NCBI RefSeq assembly: GCF_003254395.2
Contig: NC_037650.1
Location: 4,960,071 to 5,024,070, forward strand
Direction: 5' to 3'
Length of the DNA stretch: 64,000 nucleotides
Source of the DNA: Apis mellifera
Lineage: Eukaryota > Arthropoda > Insecta > Hymenoptera > Apidae
Both the position numbers and the translations under genes were made by a program. The notes under the pieces are model-generated. The model was not told the DNA's origin. It saw only the letters and a list, made by a program, of their open reading frames with translations, and made no database searches. This document shows positions 38,440 to 50,019 of this stretch, one piece after another (within the stretch, counting starts at the first letter, position 1; each line of letters starts with the position of its first letter).

Positions 38440-39213
38440 GACTCTCAAGTATAATATACGGTCATGACAGCAACAGTTTTCGATCGAAAAAGATTATTTC
38501 CATTCGAATTTTTCCACAAAAAAACGTCAATCCTAACGTGAACTTCTAATATGAACGTAGTAAAAAGGCGAATAACATTAATAAATAAGAATTATTTATT
38601 AAATTATCGTATTTCGCACTTTTTTTCGCATCGACTCTCAAGTATAATATACGGTCATGACAGGAACAGTTTTCGATCGAAAAAGATAATTTCCATTCGA
38701 ATTTTTCCACAAAAAAACGTCAATCCTAACGTGAACTTCTAATTTGAACGTAGTAAAAGTGCGAATAACATTAATAAATTAGTATTATTTTTTAAATTAT
38801 CATATTTCGCAATTTTTTTCGCATCGACTCTCAAGTATAATATACGGTCACGACAGGAATAGTTCTCGATCGTAAAAAGATTATTTCTATTCGAATTTTT
38901 CCACAAAAAAACGTCAATCATAACGTGAATTTCTAATATGAACGTAGTGCAAATACGAATAACATTAATAAATAAGAATTATTTTCTAAATTATCATATT
39001 TCGCACTTTTTTTCGCATCGACTCTCAAGTATAATATACGGTGACGCTAGAAATATTTCTCGATCGTAAAAAGATTATTTCCATTCGAATTTTTCCACAA
39101 AAAAACGTCAATCATAACGTGAATTTCTAATATGAACGTAGTGCAAATACGAATAACATTAATAAATAAGAATTATTTTCTAAATTATCATATTTCGCAC
39201 TTTTTTTCGCATC
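38440..39213 (+). repeat. Higher-order block 2 (unit types D-A-B-C)
   Basis: Units 6-9. The A unit (38633) reads identically to the A units at 37859 and 39214 over the whole monomer as far as I compared, and the B and C units also match their counterparts. D (unit 6) carries CATGACAGCAACAG. Confidence 0.85.
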
Positions 39214-39987
39214 GACTCTCAAGTATAATATACGGTCATGACAGGAACAGTTTTCGATCGAAAAAGATAATTTCCATTCGAATTTTTCCACAAAAAAACG
39301 TCAATCCTAACGTGAACTTCTAATTTGAACGTAGTAAAAGTGCGAATAACATTAATAAATTAGTATTATTTTTTAAATTATCATATTTCGCAATTTTTTT
39401 CGCATCGACTCTCAAGTATAATATACGGTCACGACAGGAATAGTTCTCGATCGTAAAAAGATTATTTCTATTCGAATTTTTCCACAAAAAAACGTCAATC
39501 ATAACGTGAATTTCTAATATGAACGTAGTGCAAATACGAATAACATTAATAAATAAGAATTATTTTCTAAATTATCATATTTCGCACTTTTTTTCGCATC
39601 GACTCTCAAGTATAATATACGGTGACGCTAGAAATATTTCTCGATCGTAAAAAGATTATTTCCATTCGAATTTTTCCACAAAAAAACGTCAATCATAACG
39701 TGAATTTCTAATATGAACGTAGTGCAAATACGAATAACATTAATAAATAAGAATTATTTTCTAAATTATCATATTTCGCACTTTTTTTCGCATCGACTCT
39801 CAAGTATAATATACGGTCATGACAGCAACAGTTTTCGATCGAAAAAGATTATTTCCATTCGAATTTTTCCACAAAAAAACGTCAATCCTAACGTGAACTT
39901 CTAATTTGAACGTAGTAAAAAGGCGAATAACATTAATAAATAAGAATTATTTCTTAAATTATCGTATTTCGCACTTTTTTTCGCATC
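39214..39987 (+). repeat. Higher-order block 3 (A-B-C followed by D)
   Basis: Units 10-13. The D unit expected before A is missing here, so the distance between successive C units shrinks from 774 to 581 bases, and D (CATGACAGCAACAG) reappears as unit 13 at 39795. This is the footprint of an unequal exchange by one monomer. Confidence 0.8.
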
Positions 39988-42300
39988 GACTCTCAAGTAT
40001 AATATACGGTCATGACAGGGACAGTTCTCGATCGTAAAAAGATTATTTCACTTCCAATTTTTTCACAAAAAAACGTCAATCATAACGTGCATTTCTAATT
40101 TGAACGTAGTGCAAATGCGAATAACATTAATAAATAAGAATTATTTTCTAAATTATCATATTTCGCAATTCTTTTCGCATCGACTCTCAAATATAATATA
40201 CGGTCACGACAGGAATAGTTCTCGATCGTAAAAAGATTATTTCCATTCGAATTTTTTTACAAAAAAACATCGATCCTAACGTCAATTTCTAATTTGAATG
40301 TAGTAAAAGTGTGAATAATATTAATAAATAAAAATTATTTTCTAAAATACCTTTTTTCGCAAGTTTTTTCGCATCGACTCTCAAGTACAATATACGGTCA
40401 TGACAGGAACACTCCTCGATCGTAAAAAGATTATTTCAAGTCAAATTTTTCCACAAAAAAACATCAATCCTAACGTGAACTTCTAATTTGAACGTAGTAA
40501 AAGTGCGAATAACATTAATAAATAAGAATTATTTTCTAAATTATCATATTTCGCACTTTTTTTCGCATCGACTCTCAAATATAAAATACGGTGACGCTAG
40601 AAATATTTCTCGATCGTAAGAAGATTATTTCTATTCGAATTTTTCCTCAAAAAAACGTCAATCCTTATGTAAATTTCTAATTTGAACGTAGTGAAAGTGC
40701 GAATAACATTAATAAATAAGATTTATTTTCTAAATTATCGTATTTCGCAATTTTTTTCGCATCGAGTCTCAAGTATAATATACGGTCATGATAGGGACTA
40801 GTTCTCGATCGTAAAAAGATTATTTCAAGTCCAATTTTTCCACAAAAAAACGTCAATCATAACATGAATTTCTAATATGAATGTAGTGAAAGTGCGAATA
40901 ACATTAATAAATTAGTATTATTTTCTAAATTATCATATTTCGCAATTTTTTTCGCATCAAGTCTCAAGTATAATATACGGTCACGCTAGAAATATTTCTC
41001 GATCGTAAGAAGATTATTTCTACTCGAATTTTTCCACAAAAAAACGTCAATCATAACGTGCATTTCTAATTTGAATGTAGTGCAAATGCGAATAACATTA
41101 GTAAATAAGAATTATTTTCTAAATTATCGTTTTTCGCAATTTTTTTCGCATCGAGTCTCAAGTATAATATACGGTCATAACAGGGACAGTTCTCGATCGT
41201 AAAAAGATTATTTCAATTCCAATTTTTTCACAAAAAAACGTCAATCCTAATGTAAATTTCTAATTTGAACGTAGTGAAAATGCGAATAACATTAATAAAT
41301 AAGAATTATTTCTTAAATTATCATATTTCGCACTTTTTTTCGCATCGACTCTCAAGTATAATATACGGTGACGCTAGAAATATTTCTCGATCGTAAAAAG
41401 ATTATTTCCATTCGAATTTTTCCACAAAAAAACATCAATCCTAACGTGAACTTCTAATTTGAATGTAGTAAAAGTGTGAATAATATTAATAAATAAAAAT
41501 TATTTTCTAAATTATCGTATTTTGCAATTTCTTTCGCATCGATTCTCAAGTACAGTATACGGTCATGACAGGAACACTTCTCGATCGTGAAAAGATTATT
41601 TCAAGTCCAATTTTTTCACAAAAAAACGTCAATCCTAACGTGAACTTCTAATTTGAACATAGTAAAAGTGCGAATAACATTAATAAATTAATATTATTTT
41701 CAAAATATTGTATTTCGCAATTTTTTTCGCATCGAGTCTCAAGTATAATATACGGTCATGATAGGGACTAGTTCTCGATCGTAAAAAGATTATTTCAAGT
41801 CCAATTTTTCCACAAAAAAACGTCAATCCTAATGTAAATTTCTAATTGGAACGTAGTGAAAATGCGAATAACATTAATAAGTAAGAGTTTTTTTTCTAAA
41901 TTATCGTATTTCGCAATTTCTTTCGCATCGACTTGCAAGTACAATATACGGTCACGACAAAAACAGTTCTCGATCGTAGAAAGATTCCAATTTTTCTTCA
42001 AAAAAAGATCAATTCTAACGTAAACTTGTAATTTAAACGTAGTAAAAGTGCGAATAGCATTAATAAATTATTTTTTAAATTATCGTATTTCGCAATTTCT
42101 TTCGCATCGAGTCTCAAGTATAATATACGGTGACGCTAGAAATATTTCTCGATCGTAAAAAGATTATTTCTATTTAAATTTTTTCACAAAAAAACGTCAA
42201 TCATAACGTGAATCTCTAATTTGAACGTAATAAAAATGCAACTAAAATTAATAAATAAGAGTTATTTTAAATCATTATTGTATTTCGCAATTTCGCAAAC
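39988..42300 (+). repeat. Older, more diverged half of the array
   Basis: Units 14-25 differ from one another by many point changes and small indels. Type C-like text (GACGCTAGAAATATTT, or CACGCTAGAAATATTT in unit 19) is found in units 17, 19, 21 and 25. Units 18 and 23 share ATAGGGACTAG with one extra base, and units 16 and 22 share GGAACACT/CC text. Unit 24 is shortened. Confidence 0.8.
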
Positions 42301-42309
42301 GTTTTTTCG

Positions 42310-44630
42310 TCGGATTTTTCATCGATGTTTCTTCGAATGCGTGTATTCAGTAATAGAAATTTTCGGTGTATCAGCGTGCATTCTTTATAAAATGTTTTTA
42401 GTACTGTCATTGTATCGGTACGATTATATTTTCGCAAAGTAAGAATTTTTCAATTTATTTTTTCAATATTTGCGTCGATTACACGCAAATATTCGAACAG
42501 AAATTCTCGTTCCATGTCCGATTCGTAACTTTTCACCGATGCGTCAGCGAAACTTGCTTGATTGTACAACAACGGGAAGACCGATGCAGGCGCCTGTATG
42601 TACCCAGTAACAATTCTCGATGGTGCAGCTGCAGTTCCTCAACCACGACTGCACTCGCTAATTAGGATGACCGAGACAGGGAATTTTTCTTCGTGAACAC
42701 TTCGTAGCTAATTCGCGTCACGCGTTTCATTTTCTTTGGCTCATTTATTTTATCGTCTTCAATAATACACGTCGGATCGATACTTTTTTCGAACGTTTAA
42801 CGGCGTAACTAGATAGAAAAATTAATCGCGTATCAACGACATTTTTTTCTAAAACGTTCCGATAGAAAATTCGAATTAATCGAGAGTGAAGCACGTGATA
42901 AATAAATTGCTTGGAAATACTATATATTTAATTGGTATATTTCAACTTTTAGATGGTCAATTCGGATCGAAGATGTAAGATTTTTAAAGACGATTTCCTC
43001 TCGATAACATCGTTTTAATTTCATAACTGGAATCGAATTTCTTTTTCAAAATTTCTTTTTCCTCGCTTTTATTTCATTTGTTTTTACCTTGTTACTCTTC
43101 ACCGTTCGCGTTCCTTATCCTTTAGATCTTGTTCATTCTTTCACCAAGAAACGGTGATGTTCTACTCGATAATCGATTGTCGTGGCAAAGTTTCTTTCCG
43201 AGTGACAAGAATTCCCTTATGGGAAGACTGGTGAATATGCAGGCACGTAGCACACGTGGTAACTATTCCTGGAACCGTATCTCCGGCTGTCTCGTATCCC
43301 GATCTACTATCCGGCTGCTGCGTCAGATCGGAATGCGGCCACAATCGTACTGTCTCCCAGTTTATTTTTCCTTCCCTCTGGAGAACCCGATTTCATCGAT
43401 TTCACCTTCCAATTTCAATTTTTCCCATCGCGCGCGATACGATACGAAATTTCTTCCGAACGACCAATCACGTTTCGCTTCCTTCAATTTTCGATCGTTC
43501 CCTCTTTAACCTGTATCACAGTTAAAAAAGATAAATTCGTTATCTCTGCGGCGAAATTTACACGATTCCACGGTTACGCGGCGCACGATGAATTTTTATT
43601 CCCCTTTATTAATCGAATGTCCCAGCGTGCGGTCGTTCGATCGATCCGCGTTTCGTTTGTCCCGAATCGTAAAATGTCAATCACTGTACCAACGTGAACG
43701 GAATCGCCCCTCTCCCCCCCCACTTTCGCCCCACCTAGTTCTGGAATCGAAACTGTTCGACAGATTTTCCCGTCGCCGGCCAACCAGCTTTCCCCGGGAT
43801 CGTGTACCCGGAGAAATTTCGCAACCCGGTTCAAGTGCCTAGAATGTGCATTTGGCGCGGCAACAATTCCCGCAGGCGTTGCTGCGCCCCCTTGCACTTG
43901 CAATTTCCCCTTCACCGGTATTGCTAATTAGAATTGCGTGAAACGGTTGACCGTGGAACGATTCCCGGCCCCACGTAATCAGGATTCTTGTTCGACTGCC
44001 TTTTCCCCTTGCCCTTCGGATTACCATATTTATTATAAGTAATATCTCCGTCGAAAATTCTAACGTTCCTCTTCGTCAAAATTACGAGCGCGCCCTTTGT
44101 TTAATTTCGACGCAAAAATAAATCGATCGCGAAAATATCGATGCGAAATTCGGTACTGAATTTCCGTTTCTAAATTTCTCTCGCGACGAAAATTAATAGC
44201 CAAATGATGGCTGGTAGGGAAATGACGATTGGTACGATCGATCACAATTTATCGAAGGATTTCTGCCACGAGCTTCTGTCACGATTCTGTCTACTATTCG
44301 TCAACCGTACACCTCCCCCTGGATCTTACGCCCAGCAGGGAATTCGGGTTGAAGAGGAAGGGCAGAGATGGTCGGGTCGAAATGAGGAAGGAAAATAACG
44401 AAAGATAGAGCGGATAGATTGGAGGAGAAGGGAGGAGGGGGAGGAAAAGAGCGGGTGGGACGGGATTTGATTTCGGCAGAGGGCCGGTTCCGCCTTTAAC
44501 GTGTTGCCGCGTCAGCGTTACACCCCGACCAGTTTCCCCATCGCGATTTACTGCTAAATAATATCTAAACAGCCGCATTCACCATCCTGCGCTTTTCCAA
44601 CTGGCGTTGTCAGTCCCCTTTCTGTGTATA
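42310..44630. other. Unique DNA right of the array, no gene recognised
   Basis: AT-rich at first, with a GC-richer patch at 42560-42690 that contains the palindrome CAGGCGCCTG and a CAGCTGCAG word. A plus-strand frame at 43129-43509 follows an acceptor-like TTATCCTTTAG but its translation is not recognised. C-rich text lies at 43706-43735. Confidence 0.4.
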
Positions 44631-44633
44631 TAC

Positions 44634-44636
<3 letters not shown>

Positions 44637-44684
<48 letters not shown>
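44637..44684. repeat. (TA)24 microsatellite
   Basis: 48 bases of uninterrupted TA, the longest pure dinucleotide run in the window and likely to vary in length between individuals. Confidence 0.95.
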
Positions 44685-44685
<1 letters not shown>

Positions 44686-44948
44686 TGATTTCCGGCCCAA
44701 CCCTCCAAATTGCCCGTATTCGTTCTCGTCTCCTCCAATGACTAACTCGCGGATTTTGTCCCGCGTTTACCTGGATTCGTTAAATATTTACGTTGATTAA
44801 CAATCAGGGGGGAGAGAGAGGGACGTAGAAGGTTGGCGAATCGCAACATTTCGCCTTTCGGTTGGCAGGGATCTGGTGGGGGAGGCGGGTATAACGATCG
44901 GGTAACGCGACGATGGTTCGCGCCATCGTCATGGTAATGGTTAATCAA

Positions 44949-44967
44949 CGAGCCGGGCCCCGGCTCG
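44949..44967. other. GC-rich inverted repeat, 9-bp arms
   Basis: CGAGCCGGG and CCCGGCTCG are perfect complements around a single C. The element is very GC-rich relative to its surroundings. Confidence 0.6.
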
Positions 44968-45652
44968 ATCACGCGTGTTTCGATGAAATTCGGGACTTGG
45001 ACGCGGGGTGTCGTCGCCTCGTGATTTAACTGCTAATCACACGCGGTATTAATCGGGCCGATAATTGGGGGATTATATCGATCCCTGGATCCGGTCCGTG
45101 GGAAGAATGGTGACGGTCGATCGGCGGCTTTCTATCCGTTTCCACTTTATCGCGGTTGGCGTTTTGAGACGCTTTGATGGTCCGCGCGTTGTGGGCGTTG
45201 TTGTTGAAACTGCGGCGTGCGTTTGACGTTGCACGCGGGGCGATTGTTTTGCCGAGAGACCTCATAAGTTTTTGGTAGTTTGACGTAATGAATAATAATA
45301 ATTTTTCACAAGAGACGGGTTACTTAAAAGAAGAAAAAAATAGTAGAAAACATGATGAAGCAATCTACGATATACAATAGGAATATTTTCAATACGAGTT
45401 ATTTTTTTTTTTTTTTATCCATTTGCTACTTATATAACGCTTCATACTTCGATATTCAGAGAAAAAAATTTTCCTTACAATCTCTACAAATATTCTTCGG
45501 CAGAATATCGATTTATATCGCGAATCGTTGCTTCTCGAAGTTGGAAAATATTTGCAATTAACGTCACGAGAACAGATTGCTCAACTTTTAACGACAAGAA
45601 CGAGAAGAAAACGCGTCCCTTTCCTCCCTTCTTTTCCCCTTTCCCTCCTCTT

Positions 45653-45671
45653 CCCCTCCCCCTCCCCACCC
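45653..45671 (-). other. G-quadruplex motif
   Basis: On the minus strand G3, G4, G5 and G4 runs are separated by single bases, a strong quadruplex pattern. Confidence 0.6.
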
Positions 45672-46172
45672 TCCTATAAACGAAGAATATCACGAAGCGC
45701 GGAATTACGGTAGAAGTTGGCACGAGACAAACGCGTTTGACGCGAGAAACGGATTTGTCATCCGTTGGGGGCGATGTTGTGATGATGCATCCTGGCAAAG
45801 TGGATGTTAAACGGATTGCCCGCCCTACGCGATGTCAAAGCGTTTTTCTCGAAAATTGCCGCGGAAATTTGTTCAGCACCGCGCGCGGCCTGCCCCGTCG
45901 CCCGATAAGCGATTTTCACGCTTGAAAAGGGGAAACAGCCCGGGGGGGTCAGTCTGAGCAATTCGTTTCGCTGAATGTAAATTCGCGTATTTATTGATGG
46001 TGGGAAAGATCGCAGCGGCGGAAATTATTTTATTGTACCGCGCGGCATTATTAAATCTCTCTTCCGGGACAAAGGGTATTTTTTTTTTTATTTCATTTAT
46101 TTATTATTATTATTATTATTATTTTTTTCCCTCCCCTTTTTCTCTTTTTAATAATAATAACGCTTTCACGAT

Positions 46173-46200
46173 AATTGAGAGACCGACGGAGGTCTCAATT
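46173..46200. other. Hairpin with one 2-base bulge
   Basis: AATTGAGAGACC pairs with GGTCTCAATT around the six-base loop GACGGA: ten pairs with two unpaired bases in the left arm. Confidence 0.5.
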
Positions 46201-46414
46201 GAATCGCGATATAATTCGGATAGAATATAATCGAACGAAATTTCATTGGATGCAGTTTTCATCGACGGAACAATGCGTCGAATTATATATTGCGTGGTGG
46301 TCTTCATCTAGACGGAGGGGGAGGGGGTGGGGTTCGTGGTGAAGGTTATAATAGGAGGGCTCGCTTCACGAGAAACTCCCCCGTAATCTTGTGCCTTTTG
46401 GCAAGGAAAGCGTC

Positions 46415-46501
46415 ATGAGCCGTCTGGTAACGCAGAGTTTCGTCGTTAACCAGGTAATATCGTTAACCTATCAGAGAGCAGTTGTGCCTGCGTCTCTCTA
46501 A
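46415..46501 (+). CDS. Candidate 28-aa small ORF or first coding exon (low confidence)
   Basis: ATG in the context AGCGTCATGAGC opens MSRLVTQSFVVNQ, and a donor-like CAG then GTAATA follows at 46454. Without splicing the frame continues to a TAA after 28 residues. Short frames of this kind occur by chance; only the start context and the donor raise it above background. Confidence 0.1.
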   Translation: MSRLVTQSFVVNQVISLTYQRAVVPASL

Positions 46502-47908
46502 TGCGTAACTACGATATTCCCCAATGACCCTGGCCATTTACCACCGACCCACCCTCTTACCATCACTTCGCAAACCTCCAGCCTCTCGTGGGATACGAGG
46601 ACAGATAATCGCGCCATCATTTCTAATGCAACGCTACTTTACAACGCCTAGGCTGGCTGCCCGCATAAAGAAAAAAAAAAAAAAAAAACTCTTTGACGTT
46701 GCTCTTATTTCTTTCCTTTTTCTTTTTTTTTTCTCTCTCTCTTCCCTCGCTCTGATCATCTGCAATTCCAGAGATAAAACCGCAGAATCGTTTCGTATTA
46801 TCCTTGTTGTTCACCGACGAAATTTTTATTCAAAAGGAATACAAAATATATTCGTTATCGTATTTAACGTTTAGAGATGAATATTTGACGAAGTTGGCCC
46901 CGTTTGGAACAGCCCGGATTGGACGAAACGTTAAAAATCCTGCTCCAGAATATTCCACTATTCCGGAGACAGAGAGACGAATTTCCTAACAAATTTCGTC
47001 CGATCCAATATTGTTCTTCGATTCGTATCATAAGAGGGAGGAAGAGGGGGGGAAGCAACAAAGTTCAGACTAACAAAATGTTGACAATGGAATACGTCAA
47101 GAGTTCGTTTGTCCACCATGGCAAATAATCTCTCCATATTTCTCGTTTCCTGTCCTCTTTGCTCCTCCGGCCACTGGCCATCGGCCGTCGTCCCTCCGCC
47201 TTTCCATCTTTCCCTTTCGTCTTTGACTACTCGGAGATACTCGAGAAAAACCATCCACTCTTTTCCAGAGCACTTCACTCCCGGATCCCTCCTTTGTCCT
47301 CCTCGATCACCGCATACGCGCTGATATTTCTCTTTATCCAACACTCAAAACCAGGATACCTTTTGCGCGCAATTGTACGTGATTCATCCCCGTGTGCGGA
47401 TACGTTCCAATCAAATTGTAACATTTGGAATGACGTACAAAAAAAAAAAAAGAAAAGAAAAGAGAAGAGAAGAAAAAAAACCATAATCTCTTAGTTGGAA
47501 AAATTGAATTTTCTTTCGTTTGCTCGTAATGCACCGTTTCAAAAGTACCTTCTCCAATAATTTTATATCCAGAAAAAGTTCTTCTTTAACGTCTCTCTTT
47601 TTTTATTCCTCGTTTCGCAACCACCTTTCTCGCGATATATATATATATATTTTTTTTTATCCGAGAACGATACACAACTTCGCGCGAAACGGTCTTCTCT
47701 TCCTTTGAATTCATTCCTTTTTCTCTCTTTTTCTTTTTTTTTTCTCTTAGAAAGTAGGAAGCCGCACCAACGTTTCGAGATAGTTTCGCGAAATTTTGTC
47801 GCATTGACGTGGACCAGAGTGTGGCGTAATTAGTGTTCATTCAATTGGACTTGAAAGACACGGAGGAAGAAGGATCAATGCGTGCGACGATGAAGGAAGA
47901 AAAAACAA

Positions 47909-47937
47909 CCCCTCCCCTCCTCCCCCCTCCCCCTCCC
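47909..47937 (-). other. G-quadruplex motif, six G runs
   Basis: The minus strand reads G3-A-G5-A-G6-A-G2-A-G4-A-G4, giving several alternative four-run quadruplexes with one-base loops. A C12-T-C6 run lies about 160 bases further on (48094-48112). Confidence 0.65.
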
Positions 47938-48693
47938 TTCGTATCGGACAAAACTGTCGCGGGAGGATGTTACAGTTGAAGTGACTCTCTCCCGTAATTA
48001 GGATTTCCACGGGGGGTATAGGTGAGTTTAATTAAAACTTTTTTACGGCCAGCGCGCTTAAATAATCATCGTATCGTGTGTATCGATTTTATTCCCCCCC
48101 CCCCCTCCCCCCTTTCGCCTCCGTTGAGATCGTAATTGCACGAGCGATCGGGAGACGTTTATGACATTTAAGAGATATAACGCGGATTCGTCATAGCTCC
48201 CGGCCATTAGTAACTATTATCGCGCATTAATGCATAAATGGCGGAACGTAGGGTAATGCTCAAGGGGCCCGGGCGTAATTATTTATTATCCCGGAGCAAG
48301 TATTCGATAGAACTTGATATATAGACAATTACTTTAAATTATCGCCCCTTGGTCGATAACCGTTACCTTTGATTTTCTCTTGTGGAATATCAATTTCCAA
48401 GAGAGAGCCGCAATCTCGTTCCAAATAGTTTGACCGTGAACAATTGTACCCCTTTCTATCCCTTCAACTTCCTGTTCTTTGGTTTGTCTAATTTCACTTC
48501 AGCGATGGCCAGTTATCGTATCACGTAATTCACGCGCTTTTAAACTGTAAAAGTATTTCTAAGAAGTATCGTCCATCTTTTGCCGAAATAATTTTAAAAT
48601 TGTAAAAAAGATCGATAGGTCGTTATTAACAGCGTGGCTCCATCAAATATCCCCGAAAAATCGGTAACTGATTTCGCATTATTCGAATATTTC

Positions 48694-48720
48694 GCGAGGA
48701 GGAGGAGGAGGAGGAGGAGG
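48694..48720. repeat. (GGA)n trinucleotide microsatellite
   Basis: About nine GGA copies. The minus-strand frame across it gives a leucine run, a repeat artefact. Confidence 0.9.
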
Positions 48721-49881
48721 CTGGCCGGTGGAATCGAGGGCAAAGTTAAGCTCGTTAAAGAATTATATAGGTAGGAATCGATCGACGAGCCCGGTAAAAT
48801 TCTCACGTGGCGAAACAGCGAGCCACTCGGCTCGCTAATTATCATGCGATAACCAAGTGACCTATTTAATCCTCTTCAACTTCCATATCCTTTCAACACC
48901 GGTCTCGCCCCCTCTGTATCGAAGCTGAAAGGGAGGTCCCTCCTAAAGAAGAACTCGCGTTAACTCGCGCTTAATCCGCTTCGATTACCGGCCAGTTTAC
49001 TCGCTAAATACTTGGCGTAACACACCTTTGTCGGCAATCAACTTGCATCACAACTCGATACCCTTTTGTTCCCCTTAATTAATCGCCACGGATGGATCAG
49101 CGGTTCGATCCATAAATGCCTAGAAGGCAGGCTCTTGTTTCGAAGTGATCAAACTTACGTCGTTGATGGAACGCGTCAAAGAATAAATCGATAAAGCTTT
49201 AAACTCGGAGCGTGTCGTTCGGCCAATGATCGGCTTAATAGATCGCCCACGTCTCTATTTGTTACCCGCCCGATCGATTTAATCATCGCGCGCATTGAAA
49301 TAAATTCAAATTCCTTTGAAATATGACGGGGAGAAGTGGGAGTTCGTTTGGATGGAATTGCGGCTGGTTTGGGAAGGGAATCTTGAAAAATTAAACCGGC
49401 CGCGTGAGTTGAAATATTCAAAACACCGTGGCTGGCGCGGTGGTGGCGTTTTTTTGCAAGAAAACTCGTGTATTATTGCAGCCGCGCCGCGCCGCGCACC
49501 CCACATGCAAACATCGGTCCGTGTCGTTCATTTTTTCACGAGCAGAAGTCAGAATTGCGCGCTCGATTTTTGATGTCTCTCCAACGGGCAGTGGTGAAAG
49601 AGGAGAGAAAGAGAGAAAGCGATCTTCGATTTCTTGAATAGGCAGAGGAGTTGTTTGTGGAAAGTACGTTTTAAAGTACGTTCGTCCTCTCGTCGTTGAA
49701 TCTCGCTGCATCTCGTTGCATCTCGCCCTATCCGCGCAATACGGTGTTTAATATTGGGCAGTTTAAAGGCAGCTTGCGGTGGCCGGAACATTGGCACTGT
49801 CGGTCGTTCTCTTTAACGGTTATTGGCTCGCAGTAATTCTCTAATCTCTGCTGTCAGCGGCCTCTGTGTTTCCGTTTCAAT

Positions 49882-50019
49882 ATGGCCATCCTACGGATTA
49901 CGATCGCAGGTACGGGTACTAGGGCGCGGTGTCGTAGGCAGCTGCCACTGGAACTTCATTACTTGGAGGCTTATCGAATCATCTTAGCGGAAAATCAGCG
50001 CGAGAGAGGAAAGGAATAA
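49882..50019 (+). CDS. Candidate 45-aa small ORF (low confidence)
   Basis: ATG in a good insect start context (TTTCAATATGGCC) opens MAILRITIAGTG and runs 45 codons to TAA. The C-terminal part, LELHYLEAYRIILAENQRER, has helical character. A weak donor (GCAG then GTACGG) falls after residue 9, giving an alternative first-exon reading. No homologue is recognised; the region upstream (49780-49880) is free of repeats. Confidence 0.15.
   Translation: MAILRITIAGTGTRARCRRQLPLELHYLEAYRIILAENQRERGKE

Larger units (their letters stand above)
37472..42300 (+). repeat. Satellite array: 25 head-to-tail units of about 193-194 bp
   Basis: The unit anchor GACTCTCAAGTATAATATAC recurs, with point changes, at 37472, 37665, 37859, 38052, 38246, 38440, 38633, 38826, 39020, 39214, 39407, 39601, 39795, 39988, 40182, 40376, 40570, 40764, 40959, 41153, 41347, 41541, 41734, 41930 and 42109. 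Spacing is 193-196 bases except the 24th unit (179, internal deletion). Each unit is AT-rich and carries CTCGATCGTAAAAAGATT, CCACAAAAAAACGTCAATC and AAATAAGAATTATTT in fixed order. Flanking edges degrade; both contain TTTTTTCGTCGGA (about 37439-37451 and 42302-42314). Unit length is not a multiple of three and every unit has stops, so the 60-63-codon frames within it are not genes. Confidence 0.97.
44690..49860. other. Unique DNA with homopolymer and microsatellite runs
   Basis: This includes poly-T (45402-45417), ATT (46099-46123), poly-A (46671-46687), a C12-T-C6 run (48094-48112) and a GGA run (48694-48720). A donor-like GTATAG then GTGAGT lies at 48023. No frame is recognised as a known protein. 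Confidence 0.4.

Noticed and set aside
37777..39904. Repeated 60-63-codon frames on both strands with near-identical translations
   Set aside because: They are phase-shifted readings of the 193-194-bp satellite. The unit length is not a multiple of three, each unit has stops, and no start context or longer frame links them.
49096..49118. GCGGTTCGATCC as a possible tRNA T loop
   Set aside because: The flanking bases do not form a T stem or cloverleaf.
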